A stretch of DNA of 64,000 nt from Nemertoderma westbladi (GCA_032718475.1 JAUCBJ010008061.1:1-64000); one strand, 5' to 3'; positions 34,085 to 44,463 are shown, counted from the first letter of the stretch. Made by a program: numbers and translations. Notes: generated by a model from the letters alone, not told the origin.

Positions 34085-35312
34085 GCCGCTCAGGGCCACC
34101 ATACAATAACTTTCCACAACCTGAATTACACAACTTGAATTTTATTATCAGTTTCATTTTCAGCACGGAAAAAGCTATCGAACGACATAAGATACTTGCC
34201 TATTATATCAACTTGAAATTTTGCAAAAGTTGCGCTTTTTGCAGCTTATAAGTGACAGTGACCATATTATAGATGGTCAATTTTGGTGTTTGGGGAATTT
34301 TTCTGTGAAGCACAAACAATTTTATTTTACTTTTTTTCCCGGCAAAAAAGTAAAATAAAATATTTTTGGTGGAATTTCTTAAATTTTATTGCGATGTGTT
34401 GAAAGATCATCGAAATAGAAAAGTTTTGCTAGTAATCTGAGCAAAATCCATTCACTCACTCAAAAGTTATTACAACTTTAGTGTCTGCAAGGCGAACTCC
34501 AAAGCGTAACTCAATATCCAATATTAGTTTATGTTGTTAAGCGGCTCTCTAGTCTCTAGTCTCTCTAGTTACGTAACAAATATTCGATAACACTAAATTA
34601 TTTAATATTGAGTAAGGCGACATCAGGAGTTGAAGAGTACAATAATTTGAATCGCTGTAACTATGGAAGCAATATACTGTAGTAAAATACTACAGTTCAA
34701 TTTATTTTGTAACACTACTGTATATCGCTCTATGTTTTAGAATTGAGCAAAAAAAGTACCAATTTAAGAATAAAATTACGTATTACATGGGAAAAAAACG
34801 TAGAACATTTTTTTTCAATATTCTCTCGACCCTTTATTAACGTCGCTGGCGCTCGGTAAATAAAATGCCTCGATAATAATGAAAATAAAGTTATACTTTT
34901 TTGTGTATGTAATAAATAATTATTTTTCTATGGTTCGAGGGATAATTTTTTGTGATGACATTGTTTATATTATGGAGATATTTTTTTATGAAATTTTTAT
35001 CAATTTTGCTGACTTTAATAGCTTAAACGAAACTACCAGCGAGATCAGTGTGGGTGATTACACTAACTATTATTATCATCGCATGATAATTCCAAGTTTG
35101 AAACTTGTAGATATTTACATTTTGGTATCTCTTTTGCATCGTAAATAAGTTCCTCAAAATAAAGCGCATATCTCGAGATATGGGAATATTCATTAAATCA
35201 ATCAATATATCTATGAATAAGATTGCAATATGTGACAATATTAATATCCAATTAATAATAATAAGTTAATTGTTGTGGGGTGAGTGACGGTGAATTAAGT
35301 ATAATGTATTAT
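34085..35312. other. Unassigned AT-rich region
   Basis: There is no gene I can support. Short open frames here are AT-rich and unlike any family I know. Confidence 0.4.
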
Positions 35313-35512
35313 TAGGACAATATGATAATGCTCTCTCTCCATAGCTAAAAATATCAACCGACCCTATTGTTGCCCTAATTAAGATTTCCCACTCCATATC
35401 GAATTATTCACCCGTACTGGTGGCTCAGTGGTCTCGACAGGGTCGGTTGGGTCTTGCCCCAATAGGGTCAATGATATTTTTCACTATGGAGAGCAATATC
35501 ATATTGTCCTAA
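35312..35512. repeat. Fold-back element with tRNA-like A box
   Basis: Outer arms (TTAGGACAATATGATAATGC and near complement) of about 55 bp enclose a centre containing GGTGGCTCAGTGGTCTCGA. That text fits a tRNA D-arm/A box (TGGCNNAGTGG). It is comparable with the fold-back at 15309-15433, which carries a B-box-like text. Confidence 0.6.
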
Positions 35513-36059
35513 CCCCCGTTGACGCGCTTTCTCATTTTTCCATTTCTGAACAATTTATTTCAATACAATTCAACATTACTGTATATACTTAATACCCAAT
35601 TAAAACTCCTATAAAAATAGTAATTAATTAAACATGGCCGCTTTCAGCCACAGAAGGGAACTTAGTGACTTTATCTCCGACCGATATTTTCAGGGAAACA
35701 GGAGGTTTTAATTCGCCATAGTTTATCTTTCCAACTGATTCCATCGAGGAAATAAAATAACCTCTAGAATGTATTCCCGATGTTAATCTATCTGATACAG
35801 CGCTTGACCTGTTAGAGGACGTTGATGAAGTCATCTCCGGTTGACACTCGATTACTGTTTGTCCATCTGTACTGAGTGCCGAGGAATTGGTTAACGATAA
35901 ACTCGCTAACAGTTTGGGACGCGTTAGTTCCGAAGCGGAAAGGACTTCTAGTGTGGGAAGTCCGACCTCAGTTGTTGAGGGAGAAGAAATATCTGATGAA
36001 ATGGCTAAAGTGGTGTCGGATTCTTCTACAGTTAAGTCGGTTTTAATGTCATCGTAACT
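35513..36059. other. Unassigned region upstream of the PRDM9-like remnant
   Basis: Short frames exist on both strands. None is recognised, and part may be decayed upstream sequence of the gene remnant that follows. Confidence 0.35.
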
Positions 36060-36543
36060 TCTAAATCGACGGCTCCTATCGAACCCCGAGGTGTTCTACG
36101 ACTCAGAAAGGAACTCGATTACACCAACCGCAACTGTCCAATAAAATCCTTCAACAACTTTATATTCTGCGACCTTTGCGACGAGGAATTCAATGATTTA
36201 CAGTGTCCGGTACACGGGGAGTTTAACTTCATACCGAATACAGAAAGAAAACCACCCTTGGTGGAAGAAGCCGGGGCAGCAGAACAATTCCATCGTGTTT
36301 AGGGTTATAGAAATCTCAGATTCATAGTAAAGGAGTGTTTACCAAGGTCGACTTCCTCATGACGGAGAGAGGAAACCAGGTAAACCTAAACCTGGGAAGT
36401 CTGATGGTTACAGCTGGGAGTTGGATGATGAGGGTAAATTCTTTTATATCAGTGGGAGATGGGAGTTCAACTCGAATTGGATGCGCCAGGTGGAACCCAC
36501 AAACGGTTTGTTCCTCTTCCCATTTGGCGCAGTTTACCACTAA
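36060..36543 (+). pseudogene. PRDM9-like remnant (SSXRD, zinc knuckle, PR/SET)
   Basis: The plus-strand frame around 36075-36300 reads PRGVLRLRKELDY, like the SSXRD motif. It continues into FIFCDLCDEEF…CPVHGEFNFIPN, the C-x2-C…C-x2-H zinc knuckle placed before the PR/SET domain of PRDM9/PRDM7/PRDM11. After a stop at 36300, GVFTKVDFL and, in a shifted frame, SDGYSWELDDEGKFFYISGR and SNWMRQVEPTNGLF match the PR/SET core (GYSW…NWMR.V). The frame ends at 36543. The order of the motifs is that of PRDM9, which methylates histone H3 at recombination hotspots. No zinc-finger array follows, and stops and a shift make it a fragment. Confidence 0.6.
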
Positions 36544-37878
36544 ACTACGACAAATGGGAAGAGGATCTAACAATTTGTGGGTTCCAGTTGGGAGAGGATA
36601 TATATCAGTAGTATAAGAAGCTATGACATCCGCACAAGGTCACCCATAGCCCATCATTACCATCCATTTCTAGTACTGCATCCAATCAGAAGCCACCATT
36701 TCAACCTTTACCAGTGGTCATTATTATTTCAACCAATCAGATGCCAGCATTTCATTCGTAACCATGGTAACTTCTCAAGTTCCCGCTTATTCCGCTAGAG
36801 GCGTTATTAGTCACCCAACGCTAGTACTGCATCCAATCACCAACCTTTATTTTACAGGTGTTCGGGTGTCTACACTTAGCATCAGGTAACGTCTACTATT
36901 TTTCAAATCGCTATTTTTCAGCAACCAGTATTTTCATATTCACCAACCTTTATTTTACAGGCGCTACGAGTGTCTACAGGTAACGTCTACTATTTTTCAT
37001 TTCGTAATTTTTCACCAGTAACTAAATTTTAATTTCGCAATTTTTCAGATAACAAAATATTCAACTGGGTTCGAACTCGGGACCGTTATAACTCCTCACA
37101 ACTCACCATTCACTCTTCTATCCAACCTCGAGAGAAAAAGGCGATAAATATCCAAGTTATAACAAAATATTCAATCGATGATTGATATGATATGATATTG
37201 CACTGTACAGTACGTAGCCTAACCTAACCATCCAATCGTATACCTACCGTAGCTATGATGGTTACTCTTCCTTTCACTTTTTTTCTCTCCCTCTCTCTCT
37301 TTAGTGTTGTTTATTATTGATTGATTGTTGTCATCTCAATGATTTCCTATCCACCCTCCCACCCAGTACTTGTCCACGTTGCTGTACCATTGTGTTTTGC
37401 CACATTTCTCAACTCACTCTTCCATCCAACCACGAGAGAAAAAGGCAATAAATATCTGAGTTATACCATAGTCATTGAATTCTTCATCTTCATCACTGGT
37501 AGCAGATGTTTATAAATAGCATCTAGTCCCTTAACATAATTACTATAGCATAGAATACATTAATTCGACTATTAATAATAATCAATTTCTTTTATCGTTG
37601 TATATATGTGACTGGTCGGTCAACTAAGTTGAATATAAGTTAGAATGATAGGACTAGCATTGTTCACGTTGCATCTGTTACTCGTTACTGCTATTTCACT
37701 CTCTAACTCACGCTAATAAAATAATTTTAGCTGTACACGTTGCATCTGTTACACGAAACTACTATATTATTCACTGTAAGTCAATCTGTTGTAATAAAGC
37801 AACCATATAAACCGAAGTTTTACATTCTAATAATCATTTATTTAGTTTTTATTTTTCAAAATAGTTTTCATTCTAATT
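36544..37878. repeat. Non-coding region with short dispersed repeats
   Basis: GGTAACGTCTACTATTTTTC occurs at least twice (36880-37000). A block of about 60 bp (CTCTTCTATCCAACCTCGAG and AGAAAAAGGCGATAAATAT) occurs at 37104-37163 and again near 37406-37466. A tRNA B-box-like GGGTTCGAACTC lies at 37067-37078, which hints at a SINE. CACGTTGCATCTGTTAC occurs twice (about 37655 and 37735). The Polinton end must lie near or before the right end of this block, but I could not find its terminal repeat. Confidence 0.45.
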
Positions 37879-38742
37879 ATGGATTTATTTAAAAAAAGTT
37901 CAAACAATACTTGGAAATTTACATGTAATAAATATACCTCTAGTATTGTTTATGGCAAGTACTTTATATTACACTCAAACGATAGCAATGTAACAACATG
38001 CTTCTCTTACCGGGATACACTCTACATTCTAGACACCTTAGAAATATTAATCAACCGACAAAAGGAATCATCAGTTTCAAGAGGTAATATTTATCCTAAT
38101 ATAGAATTTGCAAGAGGAAATTTAAATATTTCCACCTGTGTTATTACTGAAAACGTATATATTCAGAAGCGAGGCAAATGTCAAATTCTAAACAAATCAC
38201 TCATTAATTTATTGCTTCAGAGTAAGACAGAAATATTAGAATTGTTATCACCACCACTCGAAATAATAAGTCAGTGTTCTGTTGTTAATTTAACCAACCC
38301 ATCTTTTGTTGGTTTTGTAAGCAAATATAAAGGAACGGCTTATATGGGACTATGGGAGATTTCAGCTAGATATTCTGATGCTATTGGTCTTAGGTATTAT
38401 AACTTAACAACATCGGAAGTAAATTCATTGTGGTATGAATGGGATTATGAAATTAGTAACGAAGGTGTCTTTTCAGAGCTAGATACGAGCGATAAAGCTT
38501 TATCTAACCGACTTAAAGTAAAAATAAATGTACAAGAAAAAAAAGTAATTATTACAGACAAGGAAAGCAAATATTTACAGTTACATTACGATAAAGACAT
38601 ACCACATATAGAGTTTCTCAACGATATGATGGAAAAGGTTTCATCAACTGATATAGCAGACGGTTTCGCGATTCTATATCAACCAACTTGGAAGTTTAAG
38701 GTTAATAAGTCATTTCCAGAAGCAGTTTCATCCACATTTTAA
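37879..38742 (+). CDS. Unrecognised Polinton ORF left of PolB
   Basis: 287 codons from ATG, no recognised family. Two stretches look alike: WKFTCNKYTSSIVYGKYFIL … LDTLEILI near the N-terminus and VKINVQEKKVIITD … IEFLNDMMEKV near the C-terminus. The pattern of a beta sheet followed by a helix loosely recalls PC4-type single-strand DNA-binding domains, but this is weak. It ends 20 bp before the truncated polymerase reading frame on the same strand. Its codon use and AT content match the other Polinton genes. Confidence 0.5.
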   Translation: MDLFKKSSNNTWKFTCNKYTSSIVYGKYFILHSNDSNVTTCFSYRDTLYILDTLEILINRQKESSVSRGNIYPNIEFARGNLNISTCVITENVYIQKRGKCQILNKSLINLLLQSKTEILELLSPPLEIISQCSVVNLTNPSFVGFVSKYKGTAYMGLWEISARYSDAIGLRYYNLTTSEVNSLWYEWDYEISNEGVFSELDTSDKALSNRLKVKINVQEKKVIITDKESKYLQLHYDKDIPHIEFLNDMMEKVSSTDIADGFAILYQPTWKFKVNKSFPEAVSSTF

Positions 38743-38761
38743 TCCACATCCACATTAAAGA

Positions 38762-40189
38762 CGACTAGCAAAAACTTATATTGAAACAGCTGTCGCGAAA
38801 TTGCTGAATAACTCGTTATTTGGTAAAATGATAGAGAAGATACGAGATCGCTGTAATTTCCGTATCGCTAATAGCAATGAGAAATGCGATCAATTGGTGA
38901 AACGTATAAATCACGACAATTTCATGATTTATAACAATTCCTTATCGGGACACTTATTAGTGAAAGACAGCGTGACACTAGATAAACCAGTCTATGTAGG
39001 TAGTACTGACTTGGATTTGGCTAAATTGGATATGTATGAGCTGTACTATAATAAATTACTACCTATTGAGAAAGAATTAAACTGCCGAATTGAAATTGTA
39101 GCATCAGATACAGACTCATTAATAGGTTGTTATTATAATACATCGCAGAGTAATTTCTTAAAAGCCTTAATTAAAAATAATATTCTAGATACCTCTAATT
39201 ACCCCAAGGATCACCCTCTCTACAGCGATAAAAATAAATCCAGACTCTATTACTGTAAAGACGAGTTGTGCTCGAGAGAGATTAAACAAGCAGTATTTTT
39301 AAGACCAAAATTATATTCAATTTTGGAATGGAATAACAAAAATATACGACGGGTGAAAGTAATAACAAGACCTGTCGTGGATAAAAAAATATGCCACGAA
39401 GATTATTTAAGAGCATATAAGGATAACGAAGAAATTTCCAAGGAAACGCATCAATTTCAGAGTCAATTACACAAAGTGTACACTGTAGCACGAGATAAGT
39501 TTCCTCTCAGCGCATTTGACGATAAACTTTATTGGGTTAATAAAAATCATTCACTTCCCTGGGGTCACTATCAAACAAAGGTTGAAAAACCCGTAAAAAA
39601 AACAATATACCTATTTATCGGGAGCCAAACAATGAACTCTCAGATAGTTAATAAGAATGTAAGTTGCCAGCAAGTGTCAGCGATTAATTTAAAAGAATTA
39701 AAAAATCAATTATCTGGTAAACACATACTCAAACCAAATCAGTTTATATATAAGATATTTGGTGCCACATTATTAATATTTAAAAATGGTCGTATTACAT
39801 TATTAGGTAGTGAGTATAATTTCCAAAAAGTAAAAAAGCATATATTTGATAAAACTAGTATTAATTTGATTTTAAAATCTGTTAATTTATGTACTTATAT
39901 TTTTAGTATTAAGTCTGTAGTCTATAGGTTATTGATAAACAATACCGGGTTTTATGTTGTCTTTGATAATGTACAACTTCAAGTTATATATGAACCTGAA
40001 ATTTTTAATAATTATTGCAAAATAAGAATAAATAATACCGTAGTCATTTGCTGCTTTCATACCGGTAAATGTACTTTAATGTGTTCACCTAGCAAATTTC
40101 ACATTTATTATCCTATATTTAGTAAACTGGTTAATTATTTATTAATGTTTGGTGTTGTGACTTTAGGTGTAGAATATATTGGTAATTAG
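38762..40189 (+). CDS. Truncated Polinton DNA polymerase B fused to a TBP-like domain
   Basis: The open frame begins at 38762 without ATG (first ATG-free Met-like position 38801). It starts at polymerase motif B (KLLNNSLFGKM) and continues with KPVYVGSTDLDLAKLDMYEL, motif C ASDTDSLIG, the Polinton-type block LDTSNYPKDHPL … EIKQAVFLRPKLYSI, and the usual end of the protein AFDDKLYWVNK…LPWGHY (residues to about 257 from 38801). The terminal-protein, exonuclease and motif A regions are missing, so it cannot polymerise DNA. From Met278 to 462 the same frame encodes two repeats with the course of the TATA-binding-protein core: INLKEL, KPNQFIYKI, LLIFKNGRITLLGS, then YEPEIF and ICCFHTGKCTLM. Phe315, Phe327, Phe402 and Phe419 sit where TBP has its four DNA-intercalating phenylalanines. 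Confidence 0.75.
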   Translation, partial: RLAKTYIETAVAKLLNNSLFGKMIEKIRDRCNFRIANSNEKCDQLVKRINHDNFMIYNNSLSGHLLVKDSVTLDKPVYVGSTDLDLAKLDMYELYYNKLLPIEKELNCRIEIVASDTDSLIGCYYNTSQSNFLKALIKNNILDTSNYPKDHPLYSDKNKSRLYYCKDELCSREIKQAVFLRPKLYSILEWNNKNIRRVKVITRPVVDKKICHEDYLRAYKDNEEISKETHQFQSQLHKVYTVARDKFPLSAFDDKLYWVNKNHSLPWGHYQTKVEKPVKKTIYLFIGSQTMNSQIVNKNVSCQQVSAINLKELKNQLSGKHILKPNQFIYKIFGATLLIFKNGRITLLGSEYNFQKVKKHIFDKTSINLILKSVNLCTYIFSIKSVVYRLLINNTGFYVVFDNVQLQVIYEPEIFNNYCKIRINNTVVICCFHTGKCTLMCSPSKFHIYYPIFSKLVNYLLMFGVVTLGVEYIGN

Positions 40190-41598
40190 AAGGTGAAAAT
40201 TAAACATTATTATTTTTCAATCGATCTATCGGTAGTTAGGGAAAACTAACCTCGTTTGAATAAGCATGACTCTCACAGACTGACTGCGTGCCTAGCCGGT
40301 AGTAGCTGCGAGGCTGGCTGCGAGGCTGACTGCGAGGCTGGCAGCGATGCTGACTGTGTGACTAGTTGCGAGGCTGGCTGCGAGGCTGGCAGCGATGCTG
40401 GTCGCGAGGCTGGCTGCGAGGTTGACCGCATCCCAGCTGGGAGGCTGACTGCGCGCACATCTGATTGTAACTGGCTCACGATATTGTATACAATGATTTA
40501 GTTTGTTACTGCAGGTACTGTTAAATTAATACTGTAGTACCGGTACTGCAGTACAATGCTAATCAAAGGAAATCAGTATGCTCTATCTGACTATACTGTT
40601 ACAATAACAGTGACAGTACTGCAGTACTGTATTGTTTGGGTAGGGGATCTAATCCCTGTATGTGAGACCCATGCGTGCAATCCAGGTCATGTCAGCAGTA
40701 TGCTATTGCATCAGATTACTGCTGTACTGATACCAGTAGACCACGACTACAGTGTTGGAAGTGTAAAACACTACAGGTACTGATAAAGTGGATGACAGTT
40801 GTGGATACGAGCTGCGAGGCTAGCTGTGAGGTTGACCGCATCCCCTCAGCGTGGCTGACTGCGTACACATCTGATTGTAACTGGCTCACGATATTGTATA
40901 CATTGGCTTAGTTTGTTACTGCAGGTACTGTTACATTAATACTGTAGTACCGGTACTGCAGTACAATGCTAATCAAAGGAAATCAGTATGCTCTATCTGA
41001 CTATACTGTTACAACAACAGTGACAGTACTGCAGTACTGTATTGTTTGGGTAGGTGATCTAATCCCTGTATGTGAGACCCCTGCATGCAATCCAGGTCAT
41101 GACAGCAGTATGCTATTGCATCAGATTACTGCTGTACTGATACCAGTAGACTGCGACTACAGTGTTGGAAGAGTAAAACACTACCGGTACTGATAAAGTG
41201 GATGACAGTTGTGGATAGGCCTATAATAAATTATTGAATTTATCAGTACCGGTACCAACAGGTTAACATTACATCCTATACAGATTATGTTGCATTTCTG
41301 ACTAATATTACAAAGTTATATCACTAGTCAACTACTGTATGTGTTATTAGTTTGCGATGTATAGGATGTTTCTCAATACCAGTACAACTATATTAGAATG
41401 ATGTCGAGAATACTTACTGTACATGTTACGTCTACATCATATTGTTAAATGTGTATGGTTTACCTAGCGCAATTGATTCTTTTTTAGAGATCTTGTTGTA
41501 AAAAAAATTATATTTTATTATATTTTTATATTAACATCAAGATCATCACCAAAATAAAATTATATTATATCCCATCACATTACAAGCTTACAGTAAAC
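40190..41598. repeat. Intergenic repeats between PolB and the minus-strand genes
   Basis: A 12-bp minisatellite GCGAGGCTGGCT spans about 40305-40435. It is followed by a direct duplication of a unit of about 400 bp (about 40407-40812 and 40828-41219, with TCTGATTGTAACTGGCTCAC and CCGGTACTGCAGTACAATGC in both). No gene. It separates the convergent gene blocks. Confidence 0.75.
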
Positions 41599-42171
41599 CT
41601 ACTGTACATCATTCATCACAGTTATTTCTTTCTGTTTATCACCTGTCTCAGTTAATCGTTTCGTTACATACCCTCCAATCCTTTTCGCTGAGCAGTAATT
41701 CAAGCAGCTATCACCATCTTTGTGAAAACTACATTTATCTTCTACAGTAGTTAATTTATCATGGAAGGGGCATGGAGTTAAATAATTGTAATATAGTCGA
41801 AATATTCCCAATTTGTTCATCGATTTTGGAGCGTAAACATCAAGTTGGGTATTTAATATTGCGGCTTTCATCAACCCAAATACATATATATTATATTTAT
41901 TTTTTAATTGTCTCTTCATGTACTTTTTAAAGTCATCTTGCGAAATGTCGCCGTAATCCCAAGGTAAATGTGAAGACATGTCGCGTAAATTGTTTACGTG
42001 GGCTTCATCTAATGCTGATAAGTTAATATCAGGAGGTCCTTTAATTAAAAACGTCTTTATATTAGTTTTACTGTATTTAGAATCGAATATAGCAAATTCT
42101 TTAAATACTACCGGATATTCCTTATTGTCTATCTTATAATATTGAAAATCGACAAAAATAATATTATCCAT
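41599..42171 (-). CDS. Polinton-associated conserved protein of unknown function
   Basis: 190 codons starting MDNIIFVDFQYY. The N-terminus (hydrophobic strand, then VDFQ, then EFAIFD), the middle LPWDYGDI and the C-terminal region with CPFHDK…CSFH…CLNYCS resemble a protein family seen beside Polinton genes in many invertebrates. The N-terminal pattern could be an RNase H-like/exonuclease fold with a lone acidic residue, but I cannot place other catalytic residues. It lies 31 bp downstream of the protease gene, same strand. Confidence 0.6.
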   Translation of the reverse strand: MDNIIFVDFQYYKIDNKEYPVVFKEFAIFDSKYSKTNIKTFLIKGPPDINLSALDEAHVNNLRDMSSHLPWDYGDISQDDFKKYMKRQLKNKYNIYVFGLMKAAILNTQLDVYAPKSMNKLGIFRLYYNYLTPCPFHDKLTTVEDKCSFHKDGDSCLNYCSAKRIGGYVTKRLTETGDKQKEITVMNDVQ

Positions 42172-42202
42172 TTTATCTGATAAACAAAAGTTAAATGATT
42201 AA

Positions 42203-42655
42203 TTACAACGTTTGTTGGTTTATTTTATAATAATTAACAAGCCATTTATATAATATTATTTCATTTATTTCCACATTATTTGTAAACGCTCTCATTGGAT
42301 AGTTTGTGTGAATTCGATTTACCAAGTAATAAAGACAGTATAACCCACATGTGGTCCTTCTAGGGTCTTGAAATTGTTTGCGGGTAGTACACCACCTTGC
42401 TGTATTTTTCTCAAGCCATTTTTCGATACATCTGTTTGGATATTTTGGTCCAAACGAATTAAATAATTCAGCATCATTATCTCGTATATATATAGCTACC
42501 CCTTGAACACCCGGCAGATGCTCTTTATCGGTATTTACTATAAACCCATAATCTCTCTGCTTATTATTATCTAATTTAGGTAATTTATTAGATGGAAATG
42601 CCCCCAAATAGTGACCACCCACTGCAAACATATCAAGGTCCTCTGTAGATAACAT
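42203..42655 (-). CDS. Adenain-like cysteine protease (PRO), catalytic residues altered
   Basis: 150 codons in the pattern of the adenovirus/Polinton maturation protease: GAFPSNKLPKL, FIVNTDKEHLPG, VAIYI, ELFNSFGP and TTCGLYCLYYL. The family cleaves capsid precursors with a His-Asp/Glu-Cys triad. Cys103 is present. The position of the His, normally in a His-Trp pair before VAIY, reads Gln51-Gly52, and the Asp before SFG is Asn66. Two of three triad residues are thus missing, so the enzyme is expected to be inactive. The gene directly follows MCP (2 bp between them). Confidence 0.75.
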   Translation of the reverse strand: MLSTEDLDMFAVGGHYLGAFPSNKLPKLDNNKQRDYGFIVNTDKEHLPGVQGVAIYIRDNDAELFNSFGPKYPNRCIEKWLEKNTARWCTTRKQFQDPRRTTCGLYCLYYLVNRIHTNYPMRAFTNNVEINEIILYKWLVNYYKINQQTL

Positions 42656-42657
42656 AC

Positions 42658-43832
42658 TTAATCGATACGTATTTCTTTCCTGCTATTTAAACTTAATGAT
42701 TGATCATAAATATTAAAAACGATTACATTTATGGTCTCAACCAACGGTTCGGCAAATCTTAATTTTAATTGTCCATTAGTATGTATCGATGGTTGAGGAT
42801 CTCTAACATAGCCGTCGGCGGTTAGGTCCCAGGAAATGAGTGGACAATTACCTAAGTAAGTTTCATGGTCTATATTATTACCTCCATAACCGTTAATATA
42901 TGTATTAATGTTCTTCATTAATTGTGTATACTCAAAAATGTATGTTCTATCTGTAAAATTAGGCTCGTATATTACACCACCTACTGGAAGACCGTCTACA
43001 ATCAGTTCCGCGCGTCTAAGGTTAAAATGTTCAAATTTCAAGGGATTGCTAGTTAATTCTCCCAAATATGCATTATTTGTTATAAAACCAATAATAACTA
43101 ATTTGGGTTTTTTACCATCAAATATGTTTGTTTGGGTGTAATTTGTGGTTTGAGCGGGAATAGTAAATGTAGTAACTTCTTTTTTTTGAAATTGATATTC
43201 AATATCGTAACTCTCTAAACCTTTTAGGTGACTGCTTTCTATTACGGGATTAACCTCCATTCTAGGGATTAGGATCTTTACTTCATCTAATTCTAACCGA
43301 AGATTTGTCACAGCGTTTGCGTTTGGAGTGATTTTAAAAATAAACGAATTTGATACTTTTCTAAAATGCATTCTTAAATCATACCCAGGTTGTATTATTT
43401 TACTTTCAGTATCAAAATCAATCGTCAATCCACTTACAAATTGCATTTGTTTACTAAAGGCATCGCCAATAGGATGCGCGCCAGGATTAATTTCATTTCC
43501 GTGTTCGGATAAAGGCTGATGAAAGCCCCCAGCCCCCAGTAGCCCATTTTTAGATTCGTATGTTGTAAATAGTAAATTGGATAAGTACGACTTGTAGAAA
43601 TAATGGTTATTGCTATTTTCAACCTGCTTCTCATTAAGGTCTATTTTAATATCACTCCACATAGTCCCAGAAGGGTAATTCAACATATAAATATGAGAGT
43701 TTTCAAGTCGTCTATCCCACCGTACAGTACATTTTGTAATTAATAACGCATCTTGCAGTTTCGTATAGAATTCATTGGATCTTGGTACAAGGAATGTGAC
43801 TTCCCTAGACTCGCTTCTGAGATTAGATACCG
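42658..43832 (-). pseudogene. Major capsid protein (MCP), C-terminal part
   Basis: The frame runs from 42658 up to the E5 insertion at 43832. It carries typical Polinton MCP text near the end: HFNLRRAELIVDGLPV, YEPNF, LISWDLTADGY and LKLRFAEPL…INVIVFNIYD. MCP has a double jelly-roll fold and forms the trimeric hexons of the shell. The N-terminus lies on the other side of E5 at 57255-57344. Apart from the insertion the frame is open, and the 5-bp target duplication does not disturb it. Full length would be 419 residues. Confidence 0.85.
43828..43832. repeat. Target site duplication of E5 (left)
   Basis: TACCG, repeated exactly at 57255-57259. A 5-bp duplication is usual for BEL/Pao. Confidence 0.9.
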
Positions 43833-44380
43833 TGTTAGCTTATTCAATCCCGCTAACACCCCATAAAGTTATAAGCCGATAAGCAATATTAGGAGCCACG
43901 AGATTGGGTAATTAACCAACTTGTGCCATCCCAATAAGAATGGGAAGGAAGCACACAATAGAGGGTCAGGGGCCAAACCCCTAACCCAGAGAGAACAGGA
44001 GGAGTGAACGGGAACACTCCAAAGGGCGCCAACAAGGGTATCAACCAATCAGAGGGGGGAAAGGCATCGATTAGGTAGAGTAACAAGGCCAACCGTGCAA
44101 TATAGCCACTTGGCAGTAATATTACCAGTTCAGTTATCTCAGTGCAATACCGGTGCTAGTTAGGTTATTACATAGTTTTAGATAGGGAAGGACCGGGACT
44201 TTAGTTACCGTATCCCGCCTTCCGTATACGACAATATTATCTCATACTATATCTATATCTATATTCACATGTTATATTATATACGACAAACAACATCAGA
44301 ACTCGTTTCACTCGTTATACACGGCGGGGACGCGTGAACTAAAACCGGATAAACCGGGATCCCTCTTGGATCCCGTCACA
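43833..44380 (+). repeat. E5 5' LTR
   Basis: 548 bp, starting TGTTAGCTTATTC and ending GGATCCCGTCACA. Near its end GGGATCCCTCTTGGATCCC can form a hairpin. The following GTAACTAAACCC is the primer-binding position, but the tRNA was not identified. Confidence 0.9.
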
Positions 44381-44463
44381 GTAACTAAACCCTTCGGCAG
44401 TAACCAAACCAGCTGCCGCCCTAGATAAACTTAACCACTAGCCACCGAAATCTGCAGAAGAGG

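Noticed and set aside
34879-35148. 89-codon plus-strand ORF
   Set aside because: AT-rich, Phe/Ile/Tyr-rich, no homology; expected by chance in this composition.
36544-37878. Polinton left terminal inverted repeat
   Set aside because: I compared the AT-rich text at 37560-37870 with the right edge. There are only short TATATA-type matches, not a convincing repeat.
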